Shown piece by piece: positions 55,382 to 64,000 of a DNA stretch of 64,000 bases. Both the position numbers and the translations under genes were made by a program. Under the pieces are notes generated by a model that did no database searches, was not told the origin of the DNA, and saw only the letters and a program-made list of their open reading frames with translations. Each line of letters begins with the position of its first letter. The stretch's first letter is position 1. The stretch is from Prochlorococcus sp. AG-409-P01 (GTDB taxonomy: Bacteria > Cyanobacteriota > Cyanobacteriia > PCC-6307 > Cyanobiaceae). Where the stretch lies: positions 1 through 64,000 of the forward strand of contig QCKM01000001.1 of NCBI GenBank assembly GCA_003215335.1. Reading direction: 5' to 3'.

Positions 55382-55749
55382 ATCTTATAGGGCTTCGGAC
55401 TAAATGCTCAAGTCATTTCTGAAATCTTTTTTTGAGCAGAGTTCGTGGATAAACTGTTCTTGAAAAAAGTTCTTGGAAATTGATAGCTTATAAGAGGGAA
55501 ATTGGAAGGAGCAAATGAAAACCATGCTTCAATATTTTTTCTAAGCCTTGATATTTATTTGATCTGGGCTACATGTTTTTCAGGGCCTCTTTTTGAAGCC
55601 CTGAGCGACGATGGTTGGAGGATTTTGAAAGGGTTAGATTTTTATTTTTTCATGTTTGTCACTTCCCAGAGCTCAAATTCAACTCCTTCTGGGAATTCTG
55701 TTGCCATTTGCCCTAGGGTTGCAGTCCATAAAGTATTACTGGTGATGAT
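55382..55749 (+). other. Intergenic region between glmM and txlA
   Basis: An 83-codon frame at 55502-55753 is open but looks like a chance frame (uneven hydrophobic run, no ribosome site), so I leave it out. No other structure seen. Divergent promoters are expected here. Confidence 0.35.
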
Positions 55750-56283
55750 ATGAGCATGAGTCAAGCTCCAACCTCTTCAAGGCTTGGGCGATGGCAAAGG
55801 GTTGTCTTGCTTATTACAAGTCTGCTTTTGGCTATTGCTCTCTTTTTAATTCGTAGTGGTTTTGGGAGTCAAGATGAGTTTGAGCAGTTGGCTCAAAAAT
55901 CGTTGGAACCAGAAGTTGCTCTTGCTAATGGTAAGCCAACAATGATTGAATTTTATGCTGAATGGTGTGAAGCATGTAAAGAGATGGCCCCTTCAATGAT
56001 TGACATTGAGCAGAAATTTGGCAAAAAAATTAATATTATATTCTTGAATGTAGACAATGCACGTTGGCTAGATCTTATTGATAAATATAAAGTAGTTGGA
56101 ATCCCTTACATTGTTTTTTTTGATTCTGGAGCAGTTCAAAAGGGGAGATCTATTGGCTTGCGTACTGCTGATCAAATTGAGAGGTTGTCAGATGCATTAA
56201 TAAAAGGAGAGTCCATACCATTATTTCCAGAAAGAATCTCAGATGACTTTGAAGGAGATATGCTTCAGGACTCACCAGATTAA
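55750..56283 (+). CDS. txlA: Membrane-anchored thioredoxin-like protein (TxlA/HCF164)
   Basis: 177 residues: one N-terminal membrane helix (about 19-37), then a thioredoxin fold with active site WCEACK. It matches TxlA/HCF164, which in plastids passes reducing power into the thylakoid lumen for cytochrome b6f assembly together with CcdA. An acidic tail follows. Confidence 0.85.
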   Translation: MSMSQAPTSSRLGRWQRVVLLITSLLLAIALFLIRSGFGSQDEFEQLAQKSLEPEVALANGKPTMIEFYAEWCEACKEMAPSMIDIEQKFGKKINIIFLNVDNARWLDLIDKYKVVGIPYIVFFDSGAVQKGRSIGLRTADQIERLSDALIKGESIPLFPERISDDFEGDMLQDSPD

Positions 56284-56292
56284 TAGCCCTGA

Positions 56293-56943
56293 TTACTTTT
56301 CAGATTGGTTGTTCCAATTTAGTGCGACCGCCAAAGTGGGGAATTGTTGGCCAAATACCTTTTTACACTCATTAGCTATATCCATATGCTCTTTTTGGGT
56401 CCCATGACCTGAACGAAGGCTTATGTAGTGAATCCAGGATCTACATGAACCAGTCATATATATCTTTGTGGGAGTAGATAGAGGAAGAACAAAGCGTGCG
56501 CATTCTTTTGCTATCCCTTCATCCAGCATTTCTTGGTAGAGGTTTATTGATTGTTTATATAGTAACTTGATCTGATGTTCAAATTTCTCTTTGATTTTGG
56601 GTGACAAGTCATCAATCGAATTTTGACGATTCTTGTAGTCTTGTCGACGTAGTTCAGGTATTTGAATGTTTCCTAGCTGAGTGCTATCAGCATATCTTTG
56701 AGAAAACTCTTGAAAAGTAAATGACCTGTGCCTTAATATCTGTGCAGCAACTCCGCGATTTGTTTTGATTTGAAGTGTCATGAAAGCTTGCTCAAAGACG
56801 CTCCAATGATCATGCTTGATGCAATATTTAAGTAGCCCAGAGAAATCGTCATTCTCTTGATTTTTGGGATTGCTAACTCTGGCTATATATGCCATAGTTT
56901 TCTCCGCATCTGGCGTTACGGAAATTAATTCAACCTGCCCCAT
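56293..56943 (-). CDS. thyX: Flavin-dependent thymidylate synthase
   Basis: Makes dTMP from dUMP with FAD. 216 residues; ThyX signature RHRX7S is present as RHRSFTFQEFSQRY. Near dcd, which supplies dUTP (or dUMP), so the two pyrimidine genes form a functional group. Confidence 0.94.
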   Translation of the reverse strand: MGQVELISVTPDAEKTMAYIARVSNPKNQENDDFSGLLKYCIKHDHWSVFEQAFMTLQIKTNRGVAAQILRHRSFTFQEFSQRYADSTQLGNIQIPELRRQDYKNRQNSIDDLSPKIKEKFEHQIKLLYKQSINLYQEMLDEGIAKECARFVLPLSTPTKIYMTGSCRSWIHYISLRSGHGTQKEHMDIANECKKVFGQQFPTLAVALNWNNQSEK

Positions 56944-57201
56944 CTCAATTAATTTTTTTGAACAATAGCATGACTTTTATCAAATAGATGCATCCATTTT
57001 CACCACAATTTGTTCTTGCGCCATTTTGAATATCATTAGTCATTGGAGTAATTGCTAATGGTTTAGTTTTTAAAGGACCTTAATTCTTTTAATGTTTTAT
57101 ATTAAAAGATGGGATTTGAGGGGTTTCAAATATATCTAATAAATCCATGTATTTGTACTGGATGTAATTTAATTGGACATAAATTTTTTTCACATATGAA
57201 T

Positions 57202-57795
57202 TTATATTCTGGCTAGGGTGACACGTTCTGGTTGATGTTGATACTTGCCTGAGCGATCGCTATAAGTCGTATCGCAAGGATCGCCTTCAAAGAAGAGTAA
57301 TTGGCAAATGCCCTCATTCGCATAAATTCTGCAATCGGCTCCTGAGCTATTGCTGAATTCAAGGGTTAGGTGTCCTTCCCAACTGGCTTCTGCAGGTGTC
57401 GTGTTTACGATGATCCCAAGACGAGCATAGGTGCTTTTGCCAAGGCATACGACTGTGATATTTGGAGGCACTTTCATTTTTTCAAGGGCTACTCCTAGGC
57501 CATAAGAGTGAGCGGGAAGGATGAAAAACTCTCCGTCTTCATCTTTGTTAAGTGGTGTTGATTCGAGGTTCTCTGGATTGAATTTTTTGGGATTCATGAC
57601 CGTCCCTGGCACATGGCGAAAGATCATGAATTCTTTTGGAGAAAGACGTAGGTCATATCCATATGAAGAACATCCAAAACTCAGAACAGGCTGCTGATTT
57701 TTCTCTGGGTCAAGATGGCGCACGAGGCCTTCTTGAAAGGGCGTGATCATCCCCGTAGAAGCCTGCTCTTTAATCCAGCGGTCGTTTTTTAGCAT
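57202..57795 (-). CDS. dcd: dCTP deaminase
   Basis: 197 residues. PVLSFGCSSYGYDLRLS at the start, CLGKSTYARLGIIVNTTPAE (with the family's Ser and Arg) and catalytic Glu in EGHLTLEFSN support dCTP deaminase. It makes dUTP for thymidylate synthesis. Its ATG touches the cobO-like stop by one base overlap. Confidence 0.93.
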   Translation of the reverse strand: MLKNDRWIKEQASTGMITPFQEGLVRHLDPEKNQQPVLSFGCSSYGYDLRLSPKEFMIFRHVPGTVMNPKKFNPENLESTPLNKDEDGEFFILPAHSYGLGVALEKMKVPPNITVVCLGKSTYARLGIIVNTTPAEASWEGHLTLEFSNSSGADCRIYANEGICQLLFFEGDPCDTTYSDRSGKYQHQPERVTLARI

Positions 57796-58493
57796 CAGAA
57801 GCTACAACGTAATTCTGTGACTTGATCTGCAATGTTCATAAGGCAGGTGGGTATCGATGGGCCAGTTAATGTCACATCTAAAGTTCCTGGACGTTGCTCG
57901 AGCGTAGCTAGTATTTCTTCTTCATCTAAATAACCGAGCTCTATTGCCATCCCTAATTCGTCGAGTACAACTTGATCAAGAACGCCCTCGGTTAATTGTC
58001 GTTTGCATGTCTGCCAAATTTCATTGACTGCACTTTTCTCTCTAGTTTCAGTCAGTGTTGTTGATGACTTTGTGGCTGGTTCTGATATGCAGTAAGAAAC
58101 GTTTGGCCGTAACCATTCAAGTTTTCCGCATAGCTGAATACTTCCTTCAGGGCCTTGGCTTACTCCACCTTTGAGGAATTGTGTTATCAAAACGCGGCTA
58201 CCTAGACCTGCGGCTCTAAGGGCTTCACTCATCACCACCGAATAACTTCCTCGGAATGGGGCTGTATGGACTCGGAGTTGTCCTTGCGGTGAAACCAGAT
58301 GGAGCTTTGATCTTGCGGTGACAGGGGTAACTGCTCGCAAGGCTCTGCCTTCGCGATCTTGATGATCACTAGTGGTTTGCTCTGCCGAGCTGTAGCTGTG
58401 TTTGAAGCTTGAACTCATCACAATCGGCCGGCTTGGCTCAACCAATGATTGAAAATCTAGCGTTGTCTTGTCGGACCACAAGTGTATTGACAC
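57795..58493 (-). CDS. CobO/BtuR-like protein without P-loop
   Basis: 232 residues similar to cob(I)alamin adenosyltransferase: ALRAAGLGSRVLITQFLKGG, LDQVVLDELGMAIELGYLDE and LEQRPGTLDVTLTGPSIP fit the family. The usual GxGKGKTT nucleotide loop, expected around residues 75-85, is replaced by APFRGSYSVV, so ATP binding in the classical way is unlikely. It may have a changed role or be a regulator. An internal ATG at 58418 is an alternative start. Confidence 0.7.
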   Translation of the reverse strand: MSIHLWSDKTTLDFQSLVEPSRPIVMSSSFKHSYSSAEQTTSDHQDREGRALRAVTPVTARSKLHLVSPQGQLRVHTAPFRGSYSVVMSEALRAAGLGSRVLITQFLKGGVSQGPEGSIQLCGKLEWLRPNVSYCISEPATKSSTTLTETREKSAVNEIWQTCKRQLTEGVLDQVVLDELGMAIELGYLDEEEILATLEQRPGTLDVTLTGPSIPTCLMNIADQVTELRCSF

Positions 58494-58560
58494 TATCTAT
58501 GGTGTAGAGACGAACATCTAGTTTGTTTTCTGACGATCTCTCGTTTTTTATTCAGTATTC

Positions 58561-59277
58561 ATGCCTAATCAGTTGCGAGCCGATGGCCGTTTGCCAGAGA
58601 GTCTTAGGCCTTTCAAAATTACCTGGGATCCAATGGGCTTTGCTCTCAGCTCTTTGATTGTTTGCACTGGGCGAACTGCGGTTCTCTGTAGTGTTTCTCT
58701 TAAAGAAGGAGTGCCACGCTGGAGAGAAGGGAAGGGACAAGGCTGGCTAAGTGCAGAATATCGCTTGCTTCCTGGCTCTACTCCTCAAAGACAGCAACGT
58801 GAATTGCTGAAGCTATCTGGCCGTACACAAGAGATTCAAAGACTTATTGGCCGAAGTCTTAGATCAGTCATTGATATGGATGCTCTTGGTGAGAGGACGC
58901 TGCTCGTTGATTGTGATGTAATCCAAGCTGATGCAGGGACTCGTACAGCAGCCATTAATGGCGCATGGATGGCTATATACCGAGGGTGTGAGAGCTTGGT
59001 TCAGGAAGGACTATTAACAAAGCAGCCTGTTACCGGTCAGGTCGCAGCTGTGTCTGTTGGTTTAATTGATGGCAATGCTTTCCTTGATCTTGATTACAGC
59101 GAAGATTCTCGAGCGGATGTGGATTTAAACGTTGTTATGGCGGCCAATGATTCTCTGCTTGAGTTGCAAGGTACGGCAGAGAGGGCTCCATTCAATAGAA
59201 CTCAGTTAAATAAGATGTTGGATCTTGCCGAGGGGGGTATTCAGCAACTTCATGCTTCACAACGCGCACATTTATAA
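58561..59277 (+). CDS. rph: Ribonuclease PH
   Basis: 3'-end tRNA trimming phosphorolytic exonuclease. 238 residues; AEYRLLPGSTPQR, GRTQEIQRLIGRSLRSVIDM and LDLDYSEDSRADVDLNVV are family motifs. Divergent from the cobO-like gene. Confidence 0.93.
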   Translation: MPNQLRADGRLPESLRPFKITWDPMGFALSSLIVCTGRTAVLCSVSLKEGVPRWREGKGQGWLSAEYRLLPGSTPQRQQRELLKLSGRTQEIQRLIGRSLRSVIDMDALGERTLLVDCDVIQADAGTRTAAINGAWMAIYRGCESLVQEGLLTKQPVTGQVAAVSVGLIDGNAFLDLDYSEDSRADVDLNVVMAANDSLLELQGTAERAPFNRTQLNKMLDLAEGGIQQLHASQRAHL

Positions 59278-59294
59278 GTGGAAAGCTTAAAACC

Positions 59295-59336
59295 GTCATC
59301 ATTGCTACATGGGAGAAGCGATCATCTCCTTAGTTT
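59295..59336 (+). promoter_or_regulatory. NtcA-activated promoter of ntcA
   Basis: GTC-N8-TAC at 59295-59308, one base off the NtcA box GTA-N8-TAC, followed after exactly 22 bases by TAGTTT at 59331-59336, a TAN3T -10 element. This is the layout of class II NtcA-activated promoters and fits the known autoregulation of ntcA. Confidence 0.75.
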
Positions 59337-59357
59337 CCACAAATCTTCTTCGCCGTC

Positions 59358-60092
59358 ATGAACGGCGTTAACCCTGTTTTTGGTAGACAATTGACGCAGC
59401 CCCAAAGTCAAAGTGCTGTGAGTCTCGTCAATGCGATGGCTCCTAACAGCAGAACCCTTCTAAATGTCATCGGCAATCTTGATGGTGCAACTACTGTCAT
59501 GGTTGAGCGTGCAAAAACTATTTTTTTTCCAGGAGATCCTGCTGAAAGGGTTTATTTAATTAGGCGTGGGGCGGTGAGATTGTCCAGGGTCTACGAAACA
59601 GGAGAAGAAATCACAGTTGCAATGCTTCGGGAAAATAGTCTCTTTGGAGTGCTCTCTTTATTGACTGGGCATCGTTCAGATCGTTTTTATCATGCAGTCG
59701 CATTTACCAGAGTGGAAATGATTACAGCCCCAGCCGCTTCGGTGCTTCAGGCTATGGAGTCAGATCCAGGAGTTGGTCTTCTTCTTTTACAAGGACTCTC
59801 TAGCAGGATTTTACAAACCGAAACGATGATTGAGACACTCACTCATCGCGATATGTCTTCACGTTTAGTGAGCTTTTTGCTTGTTCTTTGTAGGGACTTT
59901 GGAGTCGCTGGGGAGAAGGGTATCACCATTGACCTTCGCCTCTCCCACCAGGCTATTGCGGAGGCCATAGGCTCTACAAGAGTAACGATCACGCGTTTGT
60001 TAGGCGACCTGAGAAATTCCGGCCTTGTGCAGATTGACCGCAAAAAAATTACCGTTTTAGACCCTATTGCTTTGTCCAAACGCTTTAACTAA
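59358..60092 (+). CDS. ntcA: NtcA, global nitrogen regulator
   Basis: CRP-family regulator that activates nitrogen genes when 2-oxoglutarate is high. 244 residues: effector-binding beta barrel ([20 protein letters not shown]) and helix-turn-helix near 194-225 ([20 protein letters not shown]). The N-terminus is slightly longer than usual. Preceded by its own putative NtcA site. Confidence 0.95.
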   Translation: MNGVNPVFGRQLTQPQSQSAVSLVNAMAPNSRTLLNVIGNLDGATTVMVERAKTIFFPGDPAERVYLIRRGAVRLSRVYETGEEITVAMLRENSLFGVLSLLTGHRSDRFYHAVAFTRVEMITAPAASVLQAMESDPGVGLLLLQGLSSRILQTETMIETLTHRDMSSRLVSFLLVLCRDFGVAGEKGITIDLRLSHQAIAEAIGSTRVTITRLLGDLRNSGLVQIDRKKITVLDPIALSKRFN

Positions 60093-60156
60093 ACCCTGCC
60101 ACCGTTCAGGATGGTGTGGGCTAAAGCCCAAAGGATAATTTCTCTCTCCTTTTTTT

Positions 60157-61185
60157 GTGACAGGCTGGCATTTGATTTTGATATTGCTTCTACTTGGTGG
60201 GGTCTTGTCCACACTGGGTGATCGACTTGGGAGTCGTATAGGTAAAGCGCGTTTAAGCCTTTTCAATTTGAGGCCTAGGTCTACAGCAGTTTTAATCACA
60301 GTTCTTACTGGAAGTCTGATTAGTGCTCTTTCTTTGGGCTTAATGCTTTTAGTGAGCAGGCAATTAAGAGTAGGACTTTTTGAACTTAATGATCTTCAAT
60401 CTAAATTGCGAAATAGTAGGCAGGAGCTTGAAATTAGTCGTGTTTCCCAGCTAAATAAAGATGCTGATATGCGTAGAACAGAAGAAGAATTACGCATTGT
60501 TCGAAAACAAATTAATGAGGGAGAAAAAGAGTTAAAGCAGCTTCAAAGTAATTTAATTGCCTTTCGAAAAGGTGATGTTGTTTTAAGCAGTGGCCAGCCA
60601 TTGGTGACAGTGACATTGAAGTTGGAAACTCCCAGTCAATCCAAAGGAGTAATTGATCGTGTTTTACAAGATGCGAATTTAGAGGCTTATAAAAGAGTTT
60701 TACCAGGAGAGAAGCCAAACCGCCAAATACTTCTTGTCCCTCGTGGAGATATCAATCGACTGGAAAGAATTATTCGTAAAAAAGGAACTTGGGTAGTGAT
60801 TATTCGTTCGGCAGCCAATGTTTTATTGGGAGAAAGGTTGGTATATGCTTTCCCGGATGTGCGCCCCAACATCACTGTTGTGGCTAAAGATGAAGTGATA
60901 GCTCGCACGATCCTCGAAGTTGATGAACGAACTTCGGAGGATGTCCGTAGGCGCCTAAAGCTACTTCTTGCATCTACATTGTCGGAAATCAAGAGACGCG
61001 GTTCGCTTAGCTCTGGATTGAGGTTTGATACCAACTCGATCAATGAGCTAGGCACTTTTCTTATGCAAATACCTCCTCGAACTGTTGAGTTGGAGTCAGT
61101 TGCCTTACAAAGTGGAGAGACACCGGATTCAATATCAGTAGAACTGCGTATTAGGGATAAGTCTCAGAAAGAGATTGTGAAGTAA
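60157..61185 (+). CDS. DUF3084 membrane coiled-coil protein
   Basis: 342 residues. Two N-terminal membrane helices (about 1-17 and 46-66), then a coiled coil (about 75-130, with LQSKLRNSRQELEISR) and a C-terminal domain of unknown fold. Matches the cyanobacterial DUF3084 family. GTG start. The next gene starts three bases after its stop. Confidence 0.75.
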   Translation: MTGWHLILILLLLGGVLSTLGDRLGSRIGKARLSLFNLRPRSTAVLITVLTGSLISALSLGLMLLVSRQLRVGLFELNDLQSKLRNSRQELEISRVSQLNKDADMRRTEEELRIVRKQINEGEKELKQLQSNLIAFRKGDVVLSSGQPLVTVTLKLETPSQSKGVIDRVLQDANLEAYKRVLPGEKPNRQILLVPRGDINRLERIIRKKGTWVVIIRSAANVLLGERLVYAFPDVRPNITVVAKDEVIARTILEVDERTSEDVRRRLKLLLASTLSEIKRRGSLSSGLRFDTNSINELGTFLMQIPPRTVELESVALQSGETPDSISVELRIRDKSQKEIVK

Positions 61186-61188
61186 CCA

Positions 61189-61608
61189 ATGACCCTTCTC
61201 GTTGCAATAGACCCTGGGAAAAATAAATGTGGACTCATACTTACTGATCCAAAAGCTGGTCTCGTTCTTGAGGGGATGGTGGTTCCTGCTTCTGGGGTGG
61301 TCAAAAAGATTCTTGAGTGGCAACAGAAAGAGTCCTTGCAAGGCATAGTCCTTGGCAATGGAACAAGTAGTAAAAAATGGAGTGAATTGCTTGGTGCAAT
61401 TGCTCCTGTTCAACTTGTTGAAGAGGGTGGGTCGACTCTTCGTGCAAGAAGACGTTATTGGGAAATATGGCCGCCCTCAAATTGGAAGCGTTTTGTACCT
61501 AGAGGATTGCTTTTGCCACCTGGACAAATTGATGCAATTGCTGCTCTGGTTCTCTTAGAGGATTATTTGGGATATCAGTTTGAATGGTTAGGACCTCCTT
61601 CGTTTTAG
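61189..61608 (+). CDS. RNase H-fold (RuvC/YqgF-like) protein
   Basis: 139 residues. VAIDPGKNKCGLIL at the start and PPGQIDAIAALVLLEDYL at the end give two acidic sites as in RuvC/YqgF-type resolvases and rRNA-processing nucleases. GIVLGNGTSSKKW matches the central part. Distinct from the standard ruvX in length. Substrate unknown. Overlaps the DUF3146 gene end by 4 bases. Confidence 0.65.
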   Translation: MTLLVAIDPGKNKCGLILTDPKAGLVLEGMVVPASGVVKKILEWQQKESLQGIVLGNGTSSKKWSELLGAIAPVQLVEEGGSTLRARRRYWEIWPPSNWKRFVPRGLLLPPGQIDAIAALVLLEDYLGYQFEWLGPPSF

Positions 61609-61868
61609 AAACGAGATCTTACGGCGAACATATAGTCTCCACCAGCTTCTAAGTTGTAGTCAGCTTTCATTAGAAAGCGCATCAATGCATCTTGAATAAG
61701 TGCTCTGCCTAGAGAAGGTTCGACAATAAGTTCTCCACGGCCAAATGCCCAACTGAAATTCCATTCGAAACCTCCTGCAGACACCTCTCCATCAACACAT
61801 TGATCTGAAAAGCTTTGACGACTGACTCGAACGTGCGCAATTGTTGAAGGCAAATTGCTCATGGGCAT
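61605..61868 (-). CDS. DUF3146 small protein
   Basis: 87 residues, mixed alpha/beta with GEVSAGGFEWNFSWAFGRGE; fits the cyanobacterial DUF3146 family. Its start overlaps the end of pth by 10 bases. Confidence 0.7.
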   Translation of the reverse strand: MPMSNLPSTIAHVRVSRQSFSDQCVDGEVSAGGFEWNFSWAFGRGELIVEPSLGRALIQDALMRFLMKADYNLEAGGDYMFAVRSRF

Positions 61869-62473
61869 TCTTGGGGTTGATATGCATTGATTCGATTGGC
61901 GGCTATTTGTAAACCTTTGGTTTGAATGAGTTCTAGACCCAATAAAACTTCTTCAAGCACTTGCTCCAATTGCGAGGATTCGTCTTTTGTGAATCTTCCT
62001 AATACATGTGAAATGGTTTGAGATTTTCTGTCTGCATTGCGGTTGGTTGGGGGCCCTATCCCAATTCTCAGTCTGCAGAAATTTTGAGTGCCGAGATGGT
62101 TAATAGTGCTACGCAGACCATTGTGACCACCATCACTACCTTGTTTGCGAAGCCTTAGCTTCCCCATGGGTAGATCCATATCATCGACAATGACAAGAAG
62201 CTGGCTGATATCTATATCAAACCAATCCAATACTGCTCGGATTGATCTGCCACTGTCATTCATAAAAGTATCTGGCAATAGGAGCTTCAGAGGTTTCTGA
62301 TTAATGATGACCTCAGCTATTTGCCCATGAAGTTTTTGTTTTGAATTGAATTTTGCGGATTGATTGGCTGCAAGCTTTTCTAGAGCCATGAAGCCAATGT
62401 TGTGCCTAGTCTCTCGGTATTTAGAACCTGGATTGCCTAGGCCCACAAATAGTCGAAAGTCTCCATGAAACAT
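61859..62473 (-). CDS. pth: Peptidyl-tRNA hydrolase
   Basis: Recycles peptidyl-tRNA. 204 residues; FVGLGNPGSKYRETRHNIGF has the catalytic His, and DDMDLPMGKLRLRKQGSDGG the second signature. Six bases downstream of tatA on the same strand. Confidence 0.95.
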   Translation of the reverse strand: MFHGDFRLFVGLGNPGSKYRETRHNIGFMALEKLAANQSAKFNSKQKLHGQIAEVIINQKPLKLLLPDTFMNDSGRSIRAVLDWFDIDISQLLVIVDDMDLPMGKLRLRKQGSDGGHNGLRSTINHLGTQNFCRLRIGIGPPTNRNADRKSQTISHVLGRFTKDESSQLEQVLEEVLLGLELIQTKGLQIAANRINAYQPQECP

Positions 62474-62478
62474 TCGAA

Positions 62479-62724
62479 TTAGCTGGCTGGCGGTGCACTA
62501 TCAGGGTCTTCAAGAATCTCTTGATTAATTGATTCATCAAGAGATTCTTTGTCTGACATTGCCTTGTGGAGTTCTCTTTCGAATTCCGAAGAGGCTGATT
62601 GAAATCCTTTTAGTGTTTTTCCAAGGGTACGTCCAAGTTCAGGCAGGCGCTTTGGGCCAAAAACAAGGAGTGCCAAAGCACCGATTACTGCAATCTCTGG
62701 CAGACCGATGCCAAAAACATTCAC
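62479..62724 (-). CDS. tatA: Twin-arginine translocase subunit TatA/E
   Basis: 81 residues: short membrane helix (LPEIAVIGALALLVFGP), then the Phe-Gly-Pro hinge and the amphipathic helix RLPELGRTLGKTLKGF. Acidic tail. TatA forms the pore for folded proteins. Confidence 0.9.
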   Translation of the reverse strand: MNVFGIGLPEIAVIGALALLVFGPKRLPELGRTLGKTLKGFQSASSEFERELHKAMSDKESLDESINQEILEDPDSAPPAS

Positions 62725-62737
62725 AGGAGCCCCTCAG

Positions 62738-62938
62738 TTAGATGCCGTTCCAATCCACGGAGAATCCTTCTAGAAGAAGTGACTCGTTGTAGATCTGAAG
62801 AATGATTGCCAGGAAAACAATCAGTAGAACACCAATAGCGGCCATTGCTGGGGCAGTTCCCCAGCCAGGGACTACTTTTCCATGGTCAGAGTTTCCAAGT
62901 TGCTTGAGCAGACTTCCAACACGAGTGCGTTGAGACAT
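62738..62938 (-). CDS. psbH: Photosystem II protein PsbH
   Basis: 66 residues with one membrane helix. [20 protein letters not shown] then [11 protein letters not shown] is the PsbH signature. Divergent from psbN, the usual arrangement. Confidence 0.93.
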   Translation of the reverse strand: MSQRTRVGSLLKQLGNSDHGKVVPGWGTAPAMAAIGVLLIVFLAIILQIYNESLLLEGFSVDWNGI

Positions 62939-63024
62939 GGCGAAACTTTGGTCTCAGATAAAGGTTTAATCAAGATATTGTATGGGTAATGCCCCTCAAA
63001 GGGCTGACCTTGTCGAGAGATTTG

Positions 63025-63165
63025 ATGCAATCTTCTTCTGAAGCCCTTCGTTTGGTATTTGTCGTACTCGCGATTTTGTTGAGCCTCACTGGTTTTGGGA
63101 TCTATACCGCCTTCGGACCACCTTCAAAAGCTCTTGATGATCCTTTTGATGAACATGACGATTAA
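63025..63165 (+). CDS. psbN: PsbN protein
   Basis: 46 residues: one membrane helix ([20 protein letters not shown]) and the typical [19 protein letters not shown] tail. PsbN helps assemble photosystem II rather than being a core subunit. Confidence 0.93.
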   Translation: MQSSSEALRLVFVVLAILLSLTGFGIYTAFGPPSKALDDPFDEHDD

Positions 63166-63442
63166 ATTGCTTCTTATATGTTGAAATCCCATTTGATTAG
63201 ACAACAAAGGGATTGGTTTGTTTTTTTGGATGGGTTGTTTTCAAGAGGAGCTAGTCATACAAAGGGATTAGTAAGATAATGTCCCCTCTTGGTTTGATCA
63301 AAAAACGCCAAATTTTGATATGGGATCAACATCGAAACATTTCAATCCACGCCAATCGCAGGCTTTTAAGCACCTTCTTCATAGTTTTTCCCCCTCTATC
63401 CCCCATAAGATGTTGTTGAACCTTTAGACGTGGTCGGTAACC

Positions 63443-63571
63443 ATGCTCGCCCTCAAGATTTCCGTTTATACGTTTGTTGCATTCTTTGTGGGGGTTTTCT
63501 TGTTGGGCTTCCTTGCGAGTGATCCAGGTAGAACACCTGCCAGGAAGGATCTAGAAGCAGGTCAGGATTAA
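63443..63571 (+). CDS. psbI: Photosystem II reaction-centre protein PsbI
   Basis: 42 residues: [20 protein letters not shown] then [13 protein letters not shown], nearly invariant in cyanobacteria. Lies 277 bases after psbN. Confidence 0.94.
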   Translation: MLALKISVYTFVAFFVGVFLLGFLASDPGRTPARKDLEAGQD

Positions 63572-63674
63572 GTCTGACCTGTTGCTTGAAGGTTTAGTCA
63601 CGCCACACACTGGACGCCTCTAGACCAGTGTGTCTTCTAGTTGTGGCAATATCACCAGCCGCAGCGCATAACTT

Positions 63675-64000
63675 TTGCTGGCGACAAGACTCCCTATCAG
63701 GATCGCTGGCTTTATTGCCTCAGGCGCATTAGCTCTTGCTTTGCCTTATGAAGAGGCGCAATCAAATAATGAGTTCAGCGAAGAAGAGCTCTCAGGCTTA
63801 ACAATTTCTCTTGAGAACAATAACTTTGAGATTTCGGATCAATCTATAAAACCTCCTTTAGAACTAGAGCTTCAATCCGATCGGCAGGAATACGATTCGA
63901 GAAGAAAGCGTTTTGTTGCTGAAGGGAATGCAAAGGTCTCTCTTAATGGAGGCGTTTTACAGGCTGATCGAATTGAGTTTGATAATGGGTTTAATACCCT
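63675..64000 (+). CDS. LptD/OstA-type outer-membrane protein, 5' part
   Basis: Starts at TTG (a stop lies just upstream in frame) with a signal peptide (PIRIAGFIASGALALALP). From about residue 78 LELQSDRQEYDSRRKRFVAE then GNAKVSLNGGVLQADRIEFD matches the OstA-like periplasmic domain of LptD/LptA, which deliver lipopolysaccharide. The gene continues beyond the window. Confidence 0.75.
   Translation, partial: MLATRLPIRIAGFIASGALALALPYEEAQSNNEFSEEELSGLTISLENNNFEISDQSIKPPLELELQSDRQEYDSRRKRFVAEGNAKVSLNGGVLQADRIEFDNGFNT

Noticed and set aside
55502-55753. 83-codon plus-strand frame before txlA
   Set aside because: Composition is erratic and it overlaps the txlA start; most likely chance.
1-64000. 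CRISPR array
   Set aside because: No series of equal direct repeats with spacers was seen; only short local repeats.

Overview
The window looks like a chromosome piece from a marine picocyanobacterium, most likely Prochlorococcus of a low-light type or a close Synechococcus relative. Evidence is gene content: photosystem II genes psbO, psbH, psbN and psbI, crtR, Ycf20 and Ycf66 family genes, ntcA, the bicarbonate genes sbtA/sbtB/bicA, an RHRX7S-type thyX, and very small intergenic spaces. Species is not decided here.

Region 1 (1 to about 17 kb) is accessory and A+T-rich. It carries a truncated staphylococcal-type nuclease, a ribbon-helix-helix protein, a DnaB-type helicase core without the primase-binding domain, an excisionase-like helix-turn-helix protein and a tyrosine recombinase. 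This is the toolkit of an integrated mobile element, perhaps of the tRNA-targeting kind known from Prochlorococcus, although no tRNA or attachment site is visible here. Its cargo is unusual: five paralogous proteins that all begin with an identically spaced four-cysteine zinc ribbon, most followed by a conserved linker and all by one membrane helix, but ending in unrelated domains (a duplicated Cys-pair domain, TPRs, DUF3721, coiled coil, unknown). A Band-7/SHOCT protein, a membrane coiled-coil protein, a TPR protein and a secreted zinc peptidase sit among them. Three of the zinc-ribbon genes are preceded by the same roughly 100-base leader, which holds the first codons of a broken EVE-domain gene. 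This array is the best candidate for an undescribed system.

Region 2 (17.6 to 21.7 kb) holds a thioredoxin-reductase-like flavoprotein with a degenerate NADPH site and, on the minus strand, the bicarbonate uptake set bicA, sbtA, sbtB.

Region 3 (21.8 to 64 kb) is core genome: dnaJ-like, hemB, mutS2, obgE, a CP12-tail protein, an ABC-F ATPase, aroC, ftsH, sat, psbO, coaBC, tRNA-Ala(CGC), pyrB, mpg, gatC, crtR, tRNA-Leu(UAG), ileS, trmB, glmM, a TxlA/HCF164-type thioredoxin, thyX, dcd, a CobO-like protein, rph, ntcA with a good NtcA autoregulatory promoter, pth, tatA, psbH/psbN/psbI, and the start of an LptD/OstA-type gene running off the right edge. Smaller points of interest are a perfect inverted repeat inside ileS, a perfect hairpin over a possible start codon at 28.9 kb, an mpg gene without a normal start codon, a CobO homologue lacking its P-loop, and several small proteins under 60 residues.
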